Assembly (NCBI RefSeq): GCF_027789125.1
Contig: NZ_JAQFVF010000080.1
Coordinates: forward strand, 62,001 to 126,000
Direction of reading: 5' to 3'
DNA: 64,000 bases
From: Paenibacillus aestuarii
GTDB taxonomy: Bacteria; Bacillota; Bacilli; Paenibacillales; NBRC-103111
Numbering within the stretch: the stretch's first letter is position 1; every line of letters starts with the position of its first letter. The notes under the pieces are model-generated. The model worked only from the letters and a program-made list of their open reading frames with translations. It had not been told where the DNA came from and ran no database searches. The position numbers were made by a program, and so were the translations under genes. Positions 9,278 through 18,570 of the stretch are shown piece after piece.

Positions 9278-9321
9278 GCAGCAGCACAAATTTGCTCAAG
9301 GCAGCAGATTTGTGCTGCTGC
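9278..9321. repeat. Perfect 14-bp inverted repeat upstream of xylF
   Basis: GCAGCAGCACAAAT (9278-9291) is exactly inverted at 9308-9321 with a 16-base loop. There is no T run and no gene ends nearby, so it is not an obvious terminator. It may be a regulator site, a transcript boundary element or a relic. Confidence 0.55.
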
Positions 9322-9837
9322 GAATCTGTTTAACGAATGCTGTTCAACAAGTTAGATATAGGGCAATTAACATTGAGATGATTCGAATAAATAACCTTCT
9401 CTTGAACGAAAGATCAACTCAAATAAAAAAGGATGCTCTAGTTTTACATTGCATCTTTGTCACCAAAAAAAATTTGTCTTTGATCATGCTCTATTATGAT
9501 ACCCATGAATATGTCAGAGAGGACTGGGTGCAGCGCTCAGACAAGTACCAGGGACTTTTCGGTTTTATTCTGTCGCTCCCTCCTCAGTATTACGCTCTAT
9601 TGGTCATCTTCTGTCTATGGCGTAATTATTTCATCATCGTCCGGATCCGTACATTTCCTTGGGAAAGATGGCTGAGTAACTGAATAATTGATCATAATTG
9701 GTTCCTAAAAAACTGTTTGAATATGGGGATATAGAACTGTCCTTTTAAGCATAATAAAGTCAACATTTCTATTGATTTTGCAGTTAATCTAGCGTTTTGG
9801 GAGAGGATAGATTGCATTGCGTGCAAAAAAGGAAACA

Positions 9838-11568
9838 ATGAGTAATTCAATAAAAAAAGGGCCTATTCTGTTTGTTATGATTTTGGGTGCCTTCTTGGCC
9901 ACATTGAATCAAACGATTATGAGCGTTGCAACCCCAGAACTCATGAAAGACTTTGATATTACTGCCGCAACCGCCCAGTGGCTCACAACCGGTTACATGT
10001 TAGTTAACGGAGTGCTGATCCCCGTTACGGCCTACTTCATGCAGCGTTTCAGCACAAGACAGCTATTTCAGGCTTCAATGATCATCTTTCTTGTGGGTAC
10101 TATCGTCTCTGCAATCGCAACGAACTTCTCCGTCCTTCTCACTGGCCGAATGATTCAAGCTGCCGGTGCAGGAATCGTTATGCCACTCCTGTCCATGGTT
10201 ATTTTAACGCTGTTCCCGCCCGATAAAAGAGGAGCCGCGATGGGAATGATGGGGCTTGCCATTATTTTTGCTCCAGCCATTGGACCAACACTAGCGGGTT
10301 ACATTTTGGAAAACTATAAATGGGAAGTCATGTTTTATGGCATGATTCCACTTGCCGTCATTGTTATCGCATGTGGGTTCATTTTTTTGAAAAATGTATC
10401 CGAACGGATCAACACTCGATTCGATATTCTAAGTGTCATTTTCTCCACCATTGGGTTCGGTTCCCTGCTATATGGGTTTAGCAGAGCAGGAAGCTTGGGC
10501 TGGTCGAGCTCTGAGGTTATTCTAACAATCGCTATAGGCATTGTTTCTCTTGCTCTTTTCTCGTGGCGTCAGTTGATATCTAAAACACCTTTGCTTGATT
10601 TGCGTGCATTCAAGTACAGTATGTTTTCCTTGACGACGATCATCAGTATCGCTGTAACGATGATTATGTATGCAGATATGATGCTGTTACCGCTTTATTT
10701 ACAAAATGCACGAGGATATACCGCTCTAGAGTCCGGATTTTTGTTACTTCCCGGTGCTCTGGTGATGGGTTTTCTAATGCCTATAACCGGTAAACTCTTC
10801 GATCGATTTGGTGCAAAATGGTTATCTGTCATTGGAATGGTCATTACGATTGGAACAACGCTTGGTTTTATTGATTTAACAGACTCGACTAGTTACAGCT
10901 ATTTGATGCTCATGTCTACAGCACGCCGAATTGGAATGGCTTTACTATTGATGCCTATTCAAACCGCAGGTTTGAATCAATTGCCAGCACGATTAAATCC
11001 TCATGGTACAGCAATCTCAAATACCATTCGCCAAGTAGCTGGAGCTATCGGCACTTCTCTGCTCGTAACTGTCATGAGCGATCGAACAAAAACGCATATT
11101 CAGGATATGATGGCTAATAGTGGAACAACTGCAGGCCATACACAAGCTCAAATTATTACAGCAGCAACTATAGAAGGAATTAACGATGCATATCTTGTTA
11201 TTGTTGCCATCGGTGTTGTCGGTTTGGTGCTTTCTTTCTTTATCAAACGAGTCAAACAAGGTACTGAAGAAGTTCAATCTCAACAAGACAGAGAATTAGC
11301 TCCTAAATATAGGCAAACAGAACGAGTTGGAGAAATTCAATACGCAGCTCAGCCAACTGCTGATTATGAATTTCGAAATGCAATAAAAGGCTTCTCAAAC
11401 AAATCTCAATCTGCGAAAGACGATATGCATTTTAATGATAAAGAATACAGGAAGGCTCTTCAGCGGTTAAAGGGGAATGATATGGATATGAGTGATGCAA
11501 TAGTTGTTGACGATAAAGCATATCGAGAAACTCTTAAAAAACTTCAAGAAGAGTCAGATCATCGTTAA
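9838..11568 (+). CDS. DHA2-family multidrug efflux MFS transporter with long C-terminal tail
   Basis: About 576 residues from the ATG at 9838 (AAAAAGGA just upstream); a TTG at 9817 in frame is an alternative start with GAGAGG before it. Fourteen predicted membrane helices (about 15-480) place it in the EmrB/QacA/LmrB drug:proton antiporters; GAFLATLNQTIMSVATPEL, the motif-A-like QRFSTRQLF and motif C GPTLAGYILE fit. Unlike most relatives (about 480-510 residues) it ends in a hydrophilic tail of roughly 90 residues with two DKxYRxxLxxL repeats. Its coding style is more AT-rich than the sugar operons on either side. Rightward, followed after 61 bases by a flavodoxin gene. Confidence 0.88.
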   Translation: MSNSIKKGPILFVMILGAFLATLNQTIMSVATPELMKDFDITAATAQWLTTGYMLVNGVLIPVTAYFMQRFSTRQLFQASMIIFLVGTIVSAIATNFSVLLTGRMIQAAGAGIVMPLLSMVILTLFPPDKRGAAMGMMGLAIIFAPAIGPTLAGYILENYKWEVMFYGMIPLAVIVIACGFIFLKNVSERINTRFDILSVIFSTIGFGSLLYGFSRAGSLGWSSSEVILTIAIGIVSLALFSWRQLISKTPLLDLRAFKYSMFSLTTIISIAVTMIMYADMMLLPLYLQNARGYTALESGFLLLPGALVMGFLMPITGKLFDRFGAKWLSVIGMVITIGTTLGFIDLTDSTSYSYLMLMSTARRIGMALLLMPIQTAGLNQLPARLNPHGTAISNTIRQVAGAIGTSLLVTVMSDRTKTHIQDMMANSGTTAGHTQAQIITAATIEGINDAYLVIVAIGVVGLVLSFFIKRVKQGTEEVQSQQDRELAPKYRQTERVGEIQYAAQPTADYEFRNAIKGFSNKSQSAKDDMHFNDKEYRKALQRLKGNDMDMSDAIVVDDKAYRETLKKLQEESDHR

Positions 11569-11629
11569 ATTTCTAAGAAATGGGCTTTTAGTAATAGAGG
11601 TAAAATTATTATGTGTAGGAGGGTATGCA

Positions 11630-12193
11630 ATGAAAATTTATATCGTTTATGATAGTGAGGTTGGTCATACAGAAAAGCTTGCTCGATCCATTGCTAAAGG
11701 CGCTAAAAATGTAGAAGGCACAGAGGTTTTTATCAATCACGTCAATAATGCAAATATCAGGGATCTTGTACACATGGATGCTATTATCTGGGGATGCCCC
11801 GGACACTTTGGCAGTATTAGTTCCGGCTTAAAAGCTTGGATTGATAAACTCGGTTCTTTATGGGCAGAAGGGAATTTAGTTGATAAAATCGGTTCTGTGT
11901 TCTGTACAACAGCAACTGTACATGGTGGCATCGAGGCGACATTGCTTAATTTAATTACACCGATGTTGCATCAAGGCATGATGGTTGTCGGGTTACCCGC
12001 TAATATTCCGGGGAATGCTTTTTACGGCAGCTATTATGGAATAGGGGTTACATCTCCTGATGAAGATACTGAGGATGAGCTCAGTCATTCACTTTATGAT
12101 AAGGGTATCTTACTAGGCGAATCTTTAGGTAAACGCGTGGCTAATATGACCAAAATCTTTTTAACCGGGAAAGAGTATCTTTCTAGAAAATAA
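11630..12193 (+). CDS. Flavodoxin / WrbA-like NAD(P)H-quinone oxidoreductase family protein
   Basis: 187 residues from the ATG at 11630, which has a strong TAGGAGGG site; longer upstream frames are artefacts. The N-terminus KIYIVYDSEVGHTEKLA is a flavodoxin FMN-phosphate loop, and IIWGCPGHFGSISSGLKAWID and TTATVHGGIEATLL match the WrbA-like flavodoxin family. It probably binds FMN and reduces quinones or similar compounds in the cytoplasm. It follows the efflux pump by 61 bases in the same direction and may be co-transcribed with it, for example in response to toxic quinones; that link is inference. Confidence 0.82.
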   Translation: MKIYIVYDSEVGHTEKLARSIAKGAKNVEGTEVFINHVNNANIRDLVHMDAIIWGCPGHFGSISSGLKAWIDKLGSLWAEGNLVDKIGSVFCTTATVHGGIEATLLNLITPMLHQGMMVVGLPANIPGNAFYGSYYGIGVTSPDEDTEDELSHSLYDKGILLGESLGKRVANMTKIFLTGKEYLSRK

Positions 12194-12232
12194 ACTATTT
12201 TACTCTTTGATCTACAATAGCTTTAAAATGAG

Positions 12233-12265
12233 AAACCTTCCAGTTATTCAATGGAGGGTGTTTAT
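12233..12265 (+). terminator. Possible terminator after the flavodoxin gene
   Basis: ACCTTCCA (12235-12242) pairs with TGGAGGGT (12252-12259) with one G-T pair, followed by GTTTATT. Modest stem and weak T run. Confidence 0.45.
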
Positions 12266-12351
12266 TATAAAGCGACAATTTTAACTTTGTATTTGCTCGC
12301 TGCTACTGGAAATTCAAGTGATAAATTTGTGTTTTCTCCTTCACATAAATA

Positions 12352-12380
12352 GAAAAACCCGGGATTTTTATCCCGGGCTT
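12352..12380 (-). terminator. Terminator after the second ytfQ-like gene
   Basis: CCCGGGAT (12358-12365) and ATCCCGGG (12370-12377) form a strong GC stem, followed on the minus strand by TTTTTCTATTT. It ends the leftward gene that stops at 12394. Confidence 0.85.
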
Positions 12381-12393
12381 TCAGAACGCCGAC

Positions 12394-13440
12394 TCAGTAT
12401 GTACGAGACGCCATCTCACTTGCTGCGGTTACCTGTGTAAATACATTCTCGGAAGTCACAATCCGTTTGGGTAATGTATTACCCTTGAAAATTTCTTTCA
12501 CCGCCTGAATGAGATTCGGTCCCAATAACGGATTGCATTCCACGACCAAATTAATTTTGCCTTCACTGAGTTTCTCCAGCGCCTTGTGCGTACCGTCCAC
12601 TGTGACAACGACAATATCTTTCCCTGGCACTAGACCGTATTCCTCGATGGCCTCCAAGGCACCAAGCGTCATATCATCGTTATGTGAATAGAGCACCCGA
12701 ATATCCTTGCCCTTCTCCGCCAAAAATTTCTTCATGACTTCCTTGCCTTTTACAACGGTAAAATCCGCATTCTCGCTGGCTAAAAAGCGAAAATCCTTAC
12801 GGGTCGCGATGGCATCCCGAAGTCCCTTGCCTCTCGCAATGGAAGGGGTAGAGCCTTCCGTACCACGTAACTCCACAATCCCGATAGGAGCGATTTGCTT
12901 TGGGAATTTATCGACGAGATACTTTCCGGCCTTTTTTCCCTCTTCATAAAAATCCGACCCAATATGACTCACATACAAGGATTGATCCGCAACATCCACA
13001 TTGCGATCAATAATCACAACAGGAATACCCGCTTGCTTGACTTCTCGCAGAATGGGTTCCCAACCCGTTTCAACAACAGGCGCAATGGCGATGACATCAA
13101 CCTTCTGCTTCACGAATTCTCGAACCGCCTCGATCTGCTTTTCCTGGGATTGCTCGGCATTGTTAAAGCTCAGTCGAATATCAGCGATCTTCGCAGCCTC
13201 AGTGATGGAATTGGTGTTGGCAAGACGCCATGCACTTTCCGAACCCAGCTGCGAGAAGCCTAACACCGGCTCTCTAGCCAGCGTAGTGGAAGCAAGCGCT
13301 TCCTTGGGCTGCTTCTCCACACGTTCAACAGTCTGACTCCCTCCGTCCTGCTGACAGCCCATAACGGCCACCAGCGCACAGAGCATGATGGTCAGCTTAC
13401 CAAGAAGAACGAAGAAGCGCTTGGAACGAATTACGATCAC
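12394..13440 (-). CDS. Second galactofuranose-type sugar-binding lipoprotein (YtfQ paralogue)
   Basis: About 348 residues. The GTG at 13440 is the likelier start because the GGGGGA site sits at good spacing; the ATG at 13449 abuts that site. Lipoprotein signal ending in VMGC. The mature part has GFSQLGSESAWRLANTNSI, VDVIAIAPVVETGWEPIL, VVIIDRNVDVADQS and YSHNDDMTLGALEAIEEYG, all shared with the YtfQ at 17362. It is separated from the ytf transporter operon by a chemoreceptor relic and has its own terminator. It could serve the same transporter with a different sugar preference or act in chemotaxis or sensing; no direct evidence decides. Confidence 0.82.
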   Translation of the reverse strand: MIVIRSKRFFVLLGKLTIMLCALVAVMGCQQDGGSQTVERVEKQPKEALASTTLAREPVLGFSQLGSESAWRLANTNSITEAAKIADIRLSFNNAEQSQEKQIEAVREFVKQKVDVIAIAPVVETGWEPILREVKQAGIPVVIIDRNVDVADQSLYVSHIGSDFYEEGKKAGKYLVDKFPKQIAPIGIVELRGTEGSTPSIARGKGLRDAIATRKDFRFLASENADFTVVKGKEVMKKFLAEKGKDIRVLYSHNDDMTLGALEAIEEYGLVPGKDIVVVTVDGTHKALEKLSEGKINLVVECNPLLGPNLIQAVKEIFKGNTLPKRIVTSENVFTQVTAASEMASRTY

Positions 13441-13463
13441 AGCGACCATTCCCCCTTTCCAAT

Positions 13464-13656
13464 TTACACAATAACAAAATGGGACATCTGCTTCTCTACC
13501 TTCTGTGCTACCTCCTGCAATTGATTGGATATGTCCACTAGCTGATCGCAGATGACGAGCTGGGCTGAACAGAGCGAAGCCACTTGCTCCGTCGTGGCGG
13601 AGGATTGCTCAGAAACGGCGGAAACTTCCGTAATCGCTTGACCAAGCCCCCCTCCA
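13464..13656 (-). pseudogene. Remnant of a methyl-accepting chemotaxis protein (C-terminal end)
   Basis: Minus-strand translation gives GLGQAITEVSAVSEQSSATT, EQVAS and, near the stop, DQLVDISNQLQEVAQKVEK. This is the end of an MCP signalling domain. Everything upstream is gone; the frame starts abruptly after a run of Gs near 13656. The remnant sits just before the extra YtfQ-like binding protein, suggesting that an MCP gene once stood here, perhaps paired with that protein. Confidence 0.75.
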
Positions 13657-13676
13657 GGCGATTCATGCCTGACTAT

Positions 13677-13690
13677 TGAAAGCGTTTTAT
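13677..13690 (+). promoter_or_regulatory. Weak cre-like element near the MCP remnant
   Basis: TGAAAGCGTTTTAT keeps the TGNAANCG core but the right end is off consensus at two positions. It is upstream of the MCP remnant and the extra ytfQ-like gene. Low confidence. Confidence 0.25.
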
Positions 13691-13727
13691 GAATTTCATT
13701 GTATAATCAGCTTTCACAAACATCAAT

Positions 13728-13778
13728 AAAAAAGAACATTGCTCGGCAAACCCATCATTTGCCAAAGAATGTTCTTTT
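13728..13778 (-). terminator. Terminator after yjfF
   Basis: AAAAGAACATT at about 13730-13740 pairs with AATGTTCTTTT at 13768-13778, with an inner GGCAAA/TTTGCC pair. The A and T runs on both sides allow it to work in either direction. It closes the ytf operon that stops at 13786. Confidence 0.8.
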
Positions 13779-13785
13779 CCATGTC

Positions 13786-14748
13786 CTAGCTGCGCTTCAA
13801 CCAACTGCGTTCGCTGAGCATCCGCTGCATAAAGATAAACATGAACAGCAGAATTCCAATGACGATTTTCGTCCACCAGGAGCTCAGTGTGCCCTCAAAG
13901 CTGATAATCGTTTGAATGACACCTTGGATCAATACACCAAAGAAAGTTCCAACCACATAGCCAACCCCGCCCGTTAGCAAAGTTCCGCCGATGACGACGG
14001 CAGCAATCGTATCAAGCTCCATTCCCATCGCGTGGAGCCCGTAACCGGAGAGCATATAGAAGGTAAACACAACGCCGGCCAAAGATGAACAAAAACCGCT
14101 AAACGCATAGATCATCATTTTGGTTCGACCTACGGGCAGTCCCATGAGCAAGGATGATTGCTCGCTTCCCCCCAAGGCGTACGTATTCCTGCCAAAGCGC
14201 GTGTAATGGGCGATATAGAAGCCCAGCGCAACGACAAGCAGAGCTATGATCACGCTGATCGAAATGAAATTCCCGCCCGGCAGCTTGATTTTGGTTTGAG
14301 CAACGCTTGTATAGAAGGCATTGTCGATGGTAATGGTATTGATACTAATGATATAGCATAAGCCTCTTGCCAGGAACATGCCCGCTAAGGTGACGATAAA
14401 CGGCTCGATTTTAAAGTAATGAATAACCGCCCCCATCCCCCATCCAAACAGAGCCCCGATGAACAGCACCAGCGGAATCACGATACTGGGCGGCCAGCCT
14501 GCCTGAACCAAACTCGCCGAGATCATGGTGGTCAAGGCAATGACGGAACCTACGGATAAGTCAATCCCGCCGGAAATAATAACAAAGGTCATGCCGATGG
14601 CAGTAATTAATAGAAAGGAATTATCAATCAACAAGTTCATGAGAACCTGCAGCGAGAAAAATCCCGTGTATCGAAAAGAACCGATGGCAAACATAAGAAA
14701 GAAGAGTCCTATGGTCACCATGATTGGAATATGTTGCTTCTTAAGCAT
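13786..14748 (-). CDS. yjfF: Galactofuranose-type ABC permease YjfF
   Basis: 320 residues from the ATG at 14748, which follows a strong AAGGAGGTCA site; the longer frame to 14802 is not needed. About ten membrane helices and the CUT2 signature SGGIDLSVGSVIAL near residue 65; GGTLLTGGVGYVVGT lies near the end. It is the second permease of a YtfQRT-YjfF system, pairing with YtfT as a heterodimer. Its start overlaps the ytfT stop by 8 bases. Last gene of the leftward operon; a terminator follows at 13728. Confidence 0.85.
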   Translation of the reverse strand: MLKKQHIPIMVTIGLFFLMFAIGSFRYTGFFSLQVLMNLLIDNSFLLITAIGMTFVIISGGIDLSVGSVIALTTMISASLVQAGWPPSIVIPLVLFIGALFGWGMGAVIHYFKIEPFIVTLAGMFLARGLCYIISINTITIDNAFYTSVAQTKIKLPGGNFISISVIIALLVVALGFYIAHYTRFGRNTYALGGSEQSSLLMGLPVGRTKMMIYAFSGFCSSLAGVVFTFYMLSGYGLHAMGMELDTIAAVVIGGTLLTGGVGYVVGTFFGVLIQGVIQTIISFEGTLSSWWTKIVIGILLFMFIFMQRMLSERSWLKRS

Positions 14749-15766
14749 GCTGCTTGACCTCCTTTTCTGCCGGGTAGCTGCGAGTCTTCCAACGGAAGGC
14801 ATGTGATTTGCGGAACGCTTCGGATTGAATCAGGCAGACGATCAGGACGACAAAAGCTTTTACGACAAGCGTAATTTCAGGCGGAACGCCGATCATATAG
14901 ATCGTCGTAGTCAGCGTCTGGATAATCAACGCGCCAACCACCGTGCCGCCAAGATAGAAGCGTCCTCCGTTCAGCGAGGTTCCCCCGATTACAACCGACA
15001 GAATTGCATCCAGTTCAACCCACAGCCCGGCATTATTGCCGTCGGCGCTGGATACGTTGGAGCTAAGCAGCAGCCCTGCTACACCTGCGCACAAACTGCA
15101 GAACATGTACACGAAGAACATGACGGTTTTCGATTTGATACCGGCAAGCCTGCTTGCCGTCGGTTTGCAGCCAACCGACTCAATGAACAGGCCGAGCGCC
15201 GTTTTGCGCGTTAACAGAAACGCGATGAGGAAGACGATAGCGACAATAAAAATGGAGAAAGGCAGCGTGAGCAGCGACCCAGCCCCGATGAATTTGTAAT
15301 TCGGATTGGACACCGTTATAATCTGTCCGCTAGTAATCAGCTGCGATACCCCTCGACCGGAAACCATGAGTATGAGCGTAGCAATAATAGGTTGGATACC
15401 CACACTGGCAACGAGAAGTCCATTCCAGACGCCAAGCACAATGGAGATCAGCAACGCCGTACCAACCGCAACAATCACATTCGCGATACTACCGTCGCCT
15501 TTACTGATATTCAAGCACGCAATCGCCCCTGCAATCGCGACAACGGAGCCGACGGAGAGATCCACACCTTTTGTTGCAGCAATAACAAGCGTCATTCCGA
15601 TGGAGACAATCATTAACGGCGCGCCGAAGTTAAGAATATCGATCAGGCTGCCATAGAGATGTCCGTCCCTCATCCGAATAGAGAAGAAATCCGGAGAGTA
15701 AATGAAATTAAAGACTAATAACGCCGCCAAAAATGTTAAGGGCCAAAATAAATGATGTTTCACCAC
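14741..15766 (-). CDS. ytfT: Galactofuranose-type ABC permease YtfT
   Basis: About 341 residues from GTG at 15766 (GCAGGAGG nine bases upstream); an in-frame TTG at 15775 is less well placed. Multi-helix CUT2 permease with ATKGVDLSVGSVVAIAG and GGTSLNGGRFYLGGT. The KG insertion before VDLSVGS and the LWVELDAILSVVIGG segment are typical of YtfT. It works with YjfF in one channel. The upstream ytfR stop lies inside the same ribosome-site region, so translation is coupled. Confidence 0.85.
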   Translation of the reverse strand: MVKHHLFWPLTFLAALLVFNFIYSPDFFSIRMRDGHLYGSLIDILNFGAPLMIVSIGMTLVIAATKGVDLSVGSVVAIAGAIACLNISKGDGSIANVIVAVGTALLISIVLGVWNGLLVASVGIQPIIATLILMVSGRGVSQLITSGQIITVSNPNYKFIGAGSLLTLPFSIFIVAIVFLIAFLLTRKTALGLFIESVGCKPTASRLAGIKSKTVMFFVYMFCSLCAGVAGLLLSSNVSSADGNNAGLWVELDAILSVVIGGTSLNGGRFYLGGTVVGALIIQTLTTTIYMIGVPPEITLVVKAFVVLIVCLIQSEAFRKSHAFRWKTRSYPAEKEVKQHA

Positions 15767-15771
15767 TCTGC

Positions 15772-17280
15772 TCAACCTCCTGCAATTGCTTTCATGACGT
15801 TTTTCTGACTGATTTCGCTGCCTGTCATTTCCTGAACCTTATGACGATCGCGCAGGACAACGATCTTGTGGCTTACTCGCAGCACCTCTTCCAATTCGGA
15901 TGAAATGAAGAGTACCGACATCCCTTTTTGAGCTAAGGACAAGACCAACTTCTGAATCTCAGCTTTCGCTCCAATGTCTATGCCACGAGTAGGTTCATCT
16001 AAAATCAGCAAGCTAGGATCAGTCAGAAGCCAACGTGCTAGCAGCACTTTCTGTTGATTTCCGCCACTTAAATTTTTAATCAAATGCTCCGGATTCGGCG
16101 GATTAATATTCAGTGCTTTTATATACTCATCCGCTATTTCATCCTGCCGCTTTCGTGAAATCGTTTTAAACCAGCCTTGAGAAGCCTGCAGGGCTAATAT
16201 GATATTCTCACGCACGGTCAAATCGTCGATAATCCCCTCGGTCTTGCGGTTTTCTGAACAAAATGCGATGTTATAATCAATCGCTTGCCTCGGAGAATGG
16301 ATCGCCGCCTTCTCTCCCTCCATGACAATTTCCCCATGATCCGCTCTGTCAGCTGCAAAAAAGAGTCGCGCTAATTCTGTCCTTCCCGAGCCCAGCAACC
16401 CGGCGAGTCCGACGATTTCTCCTTTGTGGATGGTTAGATCCACAGGCTCAATCGAACCCTTTCTGCCCAAGGCAGATGCTTTCATTAAAACACTGTGGTT
16501 CGTTTGATATTCGGCCTCGCCTTTCGGCACTTCCTCCAGCAGATCCAGCTCCTTACCGATCATCTTTGAGACCAACTCTATGCGGGGCAGTTCCTTCGCC
16601 ATGTACTCCCCTATAAATTCTCCGTTACGGAGAATGGTTATGCGATCCGAAATGTCATAGACCTGATCCAAGAAATGCGTGACGAACAGAATGGCTAAGC
16701 CGTCGTTCTTAAGTCTGGTCATGACGGAGAATAATTGAACAACCTCTCCACGATCCAAACTGGACGTAGGTTCATCCAGAATAAGCACTTTTGCCGAGAT
16801 GCTGAGCGCCCTTGCAATCGCAATCAGCTGTTGAACAGCCACTGAAAATGCATGCAGCGGTTGTGTGACATCAATATCCAAATTCATTCTTTTTTTCAAC
16901 AGCTGCTGAGCGTTCCGATTCATTTCCTTCCATAATATACGTCCAAAACGACGAGGCTCGCGCCCGATATAAATATTCTCAGCTACCGATAGGTTCGCGC
17001 AGAGGTTCACCTCTTGATAGACGGTGCTGATCCCCGCTTCTTGCGCATCAAGAGGACTGTTGATTTTAATGGGCGTATTATCCAACGCCACAGTGCCTTG
17101 ATCAATTGAATGGACTCCAGTTAGAACTTTAATCAATGTCGATTTACCTGCACCATTTTCACCCATCAAAGCATGCACTTCTCCAGGAAAAAGCCTGAAA
17201 TTTACGTTGGTCAATGCCTTAACGCCCGGAAATTGCTTATGAATTCCGGTCATTTGCAAGACTGGCCCATTATGATTCAT
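15772..17280 (-). CDS. ytfR: Galactofuranose-type ABC ATP-binding protein YtfR
   Basis: 502 residues with two ABC ATPase halves: Walker A GENGAGKST near 36-44, first signature region FSVAVQQLIAIARAL and Walker B VLILDEPTSSLD; second half GLLGSGRTELARL, LSGGNQQKVLLARWL and LLILDEPTRGIDIG. It energises the YtfT/YjfF channel. The ATG at 17280 follows GGAGAGGAGAGG. Third-position usage and neighbours are consistent with native operon DNA. Confidence 0.9.
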   Translation of the reverse strand: MNHNGPVLQMTGIHKQFPGVKALTNVNFRLFPGEVHALMGENGAGKSTLIKVLTGVHSIDQGTVALDNTPIKINSPLDAQEAGISTVYQEVNLCANLSVAENIYIGREPRRFGRILWKEMNRNAQQLLKKRMNLDIDVTQPLHAFSVAVQQLIAIARALSISAKVLILDEPTSSLDRGEVVQLFSVMTRLKNDGLAILFVTHFLDQVYDISDRITILRNGEFIGEYMAKELPRIELVSKMIGKELDLLEEVPKGEAEYQTNHSVLMKASALGRKGSIEPVDLTIHKGEIVGLAGLLGSGRTELARLFFAADRADHGEIVMEGEKAAIHSPRQAIDYNIAFCSENRKTEGIIDDLTVRENIILALQASQGWFKTISRKRQDEIADEYIKALNINPPNPEHLIKNLSGGNQQKVLLARWLLTDPSLLILDEPTRGIDIGAKAEIQKLVLSLAQKGMSVLFISSELEEVLRVSHKIVVLRDRHKVQEMTGSEISQKNVMKAIAGG

Positions 17281-17361
17281 ACTGCCTCTCCTCTCCTACA
17301 TGAAGCGAAAGGCGCCCCGCCTGCAACGACGGAGCAGCCGCGCTCTTTTTATTTAATTGAA

Positions 17362-18393
17362 TTAATATTGACGGTTAGGCAGTTCGCGTTTTGCATCTTC
17401 CGATGTAAATACGCCTTCCTTCGTTACAATTCGTTTCGGAATTTCTTTGTTAGCCAACACATCACGCACCGCCTGCATCAATTGACCGCCAAGGAGCGGG
17501 TTACACTCGACGATGAAGTTGATTTTGCCTTCGCTTGCCGCCTGGAAACCATCCTTCACGCCGTCAACGGAAATAATGACGATGTCTTTGCCAGGCTTGA
17601 GCCCCGCTTCCTCAATCGCCTGAATAGCCCCGAGCGCCATATCGTCGTTATGGGCATACAGCACGTTGATGTTCTTGTTGGCTTTCAGGAACGCCTGCAT
17701 AACTTCCTTCCCTTTCGCGCGAGTGAAGTCGCCTGTTTGCGACGCAATGACCTTCAGGTTTGGATTGGATTTAATGATTTCATCGAAGCCTGCTTTGCGA
17801 TCGTTCGCAGGTGCGGACCCCGTTGTGCCTTGAAGCTCAACAATGTTGACCGTTTCTTTTGTATCTTTGTACTTGTCGACGAGCCATTTGCCCGCATTTT
17901 TGCCTTCTTCCACAAAGTCGGAGCCAATGAACGTTTTATAGAGCGAAGTGTCTTTGGAATCTACCGCACGGTCAGTCAAAATCACCGGGATGCCTGCGTC
18001 TTTCGCTTCTTTCAATACCGTGTCCCAGCCGGATTCAACAACCGGGGAGAACGCAATAACGTCTACTTTTTGTTGAATGTACGTACGGATCGCTTTGATC
18101 TGGTTCTCTTGCTTTTGCTGCGCATCGGAGAATTTCAGATCGAAGCCAGCTTCCTTAGCGGAATCCTGAATTGACTTGGTATTGGCTGTCCGCCAGCCGC
18201 TTTCCGCGCCGACTTGTGCAAACCCTAGTGTGATTTTTTTGCCGGCCTGTGCCGCAGGAGCCGTCGTTGCCGCTGCTGCCGAAGTTGCCGGTGCAGTCGT
18301 TTGTTTGCTTGTTGTTGTGCTGCTTCCGCATGCTGCCGATAGCAGCACCATTGTAGAAGTTAAAACTACCCCGAATATCTTTTTCATTTTCAT
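17362..18393 (-). CDS. ytfQ: Galactofuranose-type sugar-binding lipoprotein YtfQ
   Basis: 343 residues. Signal with lipobox SAAC (Cys22), an Ala/Thr-rich linker, then a YtfQ-like fold: LGFAQVGAESGWRTANTKSI, VDVIAFSPVVESGWDTVL, YAHNDDMALGAIQAIEEAG and VECNPLLGGQLMQAV. E. coli YtfQ binds galactofuranose; the same sugar is likely but not proven here. First gene of the leftward ytfQ-ytfR-ytfT-yjfF operon, divergent from a kinase, regulator and binding-protein set at 18650-23068 that probably controls it. The Ala/Thr linker codons use GCC/GCT-rich repeats. Confidence 0.87.
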   Translation of the reverse strand: MKMKKIFGVVLTSTMVLLSAACGSSTTTSKQTTAPATSAAAATTAPAAQAGKKITLGFAQVGAESGWRTANTKSIQDSAKEAGFDLKFSDAQQKQENQIKAIRTYIQQKVDVIAFSPVVESGWDTVLKEAKDAGIPVILTDRAVDSKDTSLYKTFIGSDFVEEGKNAGKWLVDKYKDTKETVNIVELQGTTGSAPANDRKAGFDEIIKSNPNLKVIASQTGDFTRAKGKEVMQAFLKANKNINVLYAHNDDMALGAIQAIEEAGLKPGKDIVIISVDGVKDGFQAASEGKINFIVECNPLLGGQLMQAVRDVLANKEIPKRIVTKEGVFTSEDAKRELPNRQY

Positions 18394-18570
18394 TTGTCTT
18401 TCCTCCCTTTATTTCACCTTGTTCTTAGCGGTGTAGCTAAATTATAGGTGAGAAGCGACAGCGGGGTATACGGAGTTTCATTTGCACTTGTTGGAATAAA
18501 TTATTCACTTTTATTTATCGAGGGAAAATTTCATTGTTTTTTTATCCAAAACATGTAGTTTTTTATCGGA

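Larger units (their letters stand above)
9116..9837. other. Intergenic region between xylF and the efflux pump
   Basis: About 720 bases between divergent genes. The left part should hold the xylF promoter: two cre-like sites and a 14-bp hairpin. From about 9330 to 9800 the DNA is AT-rich. A 123-codon rightward frame (9312-9683) begins inside the hairpin, has no clear ribosome site and matches nothing I know, so I do not call it a gene. Confidence 0.5.

Noticed and set aside
9312..9683. A 123-codon rightward frame as a gene
   Set aside because: It starts inside a perfect hairpin, has no ribosome site and no recognisable family; AT-rich spacer DNA can give such frames.
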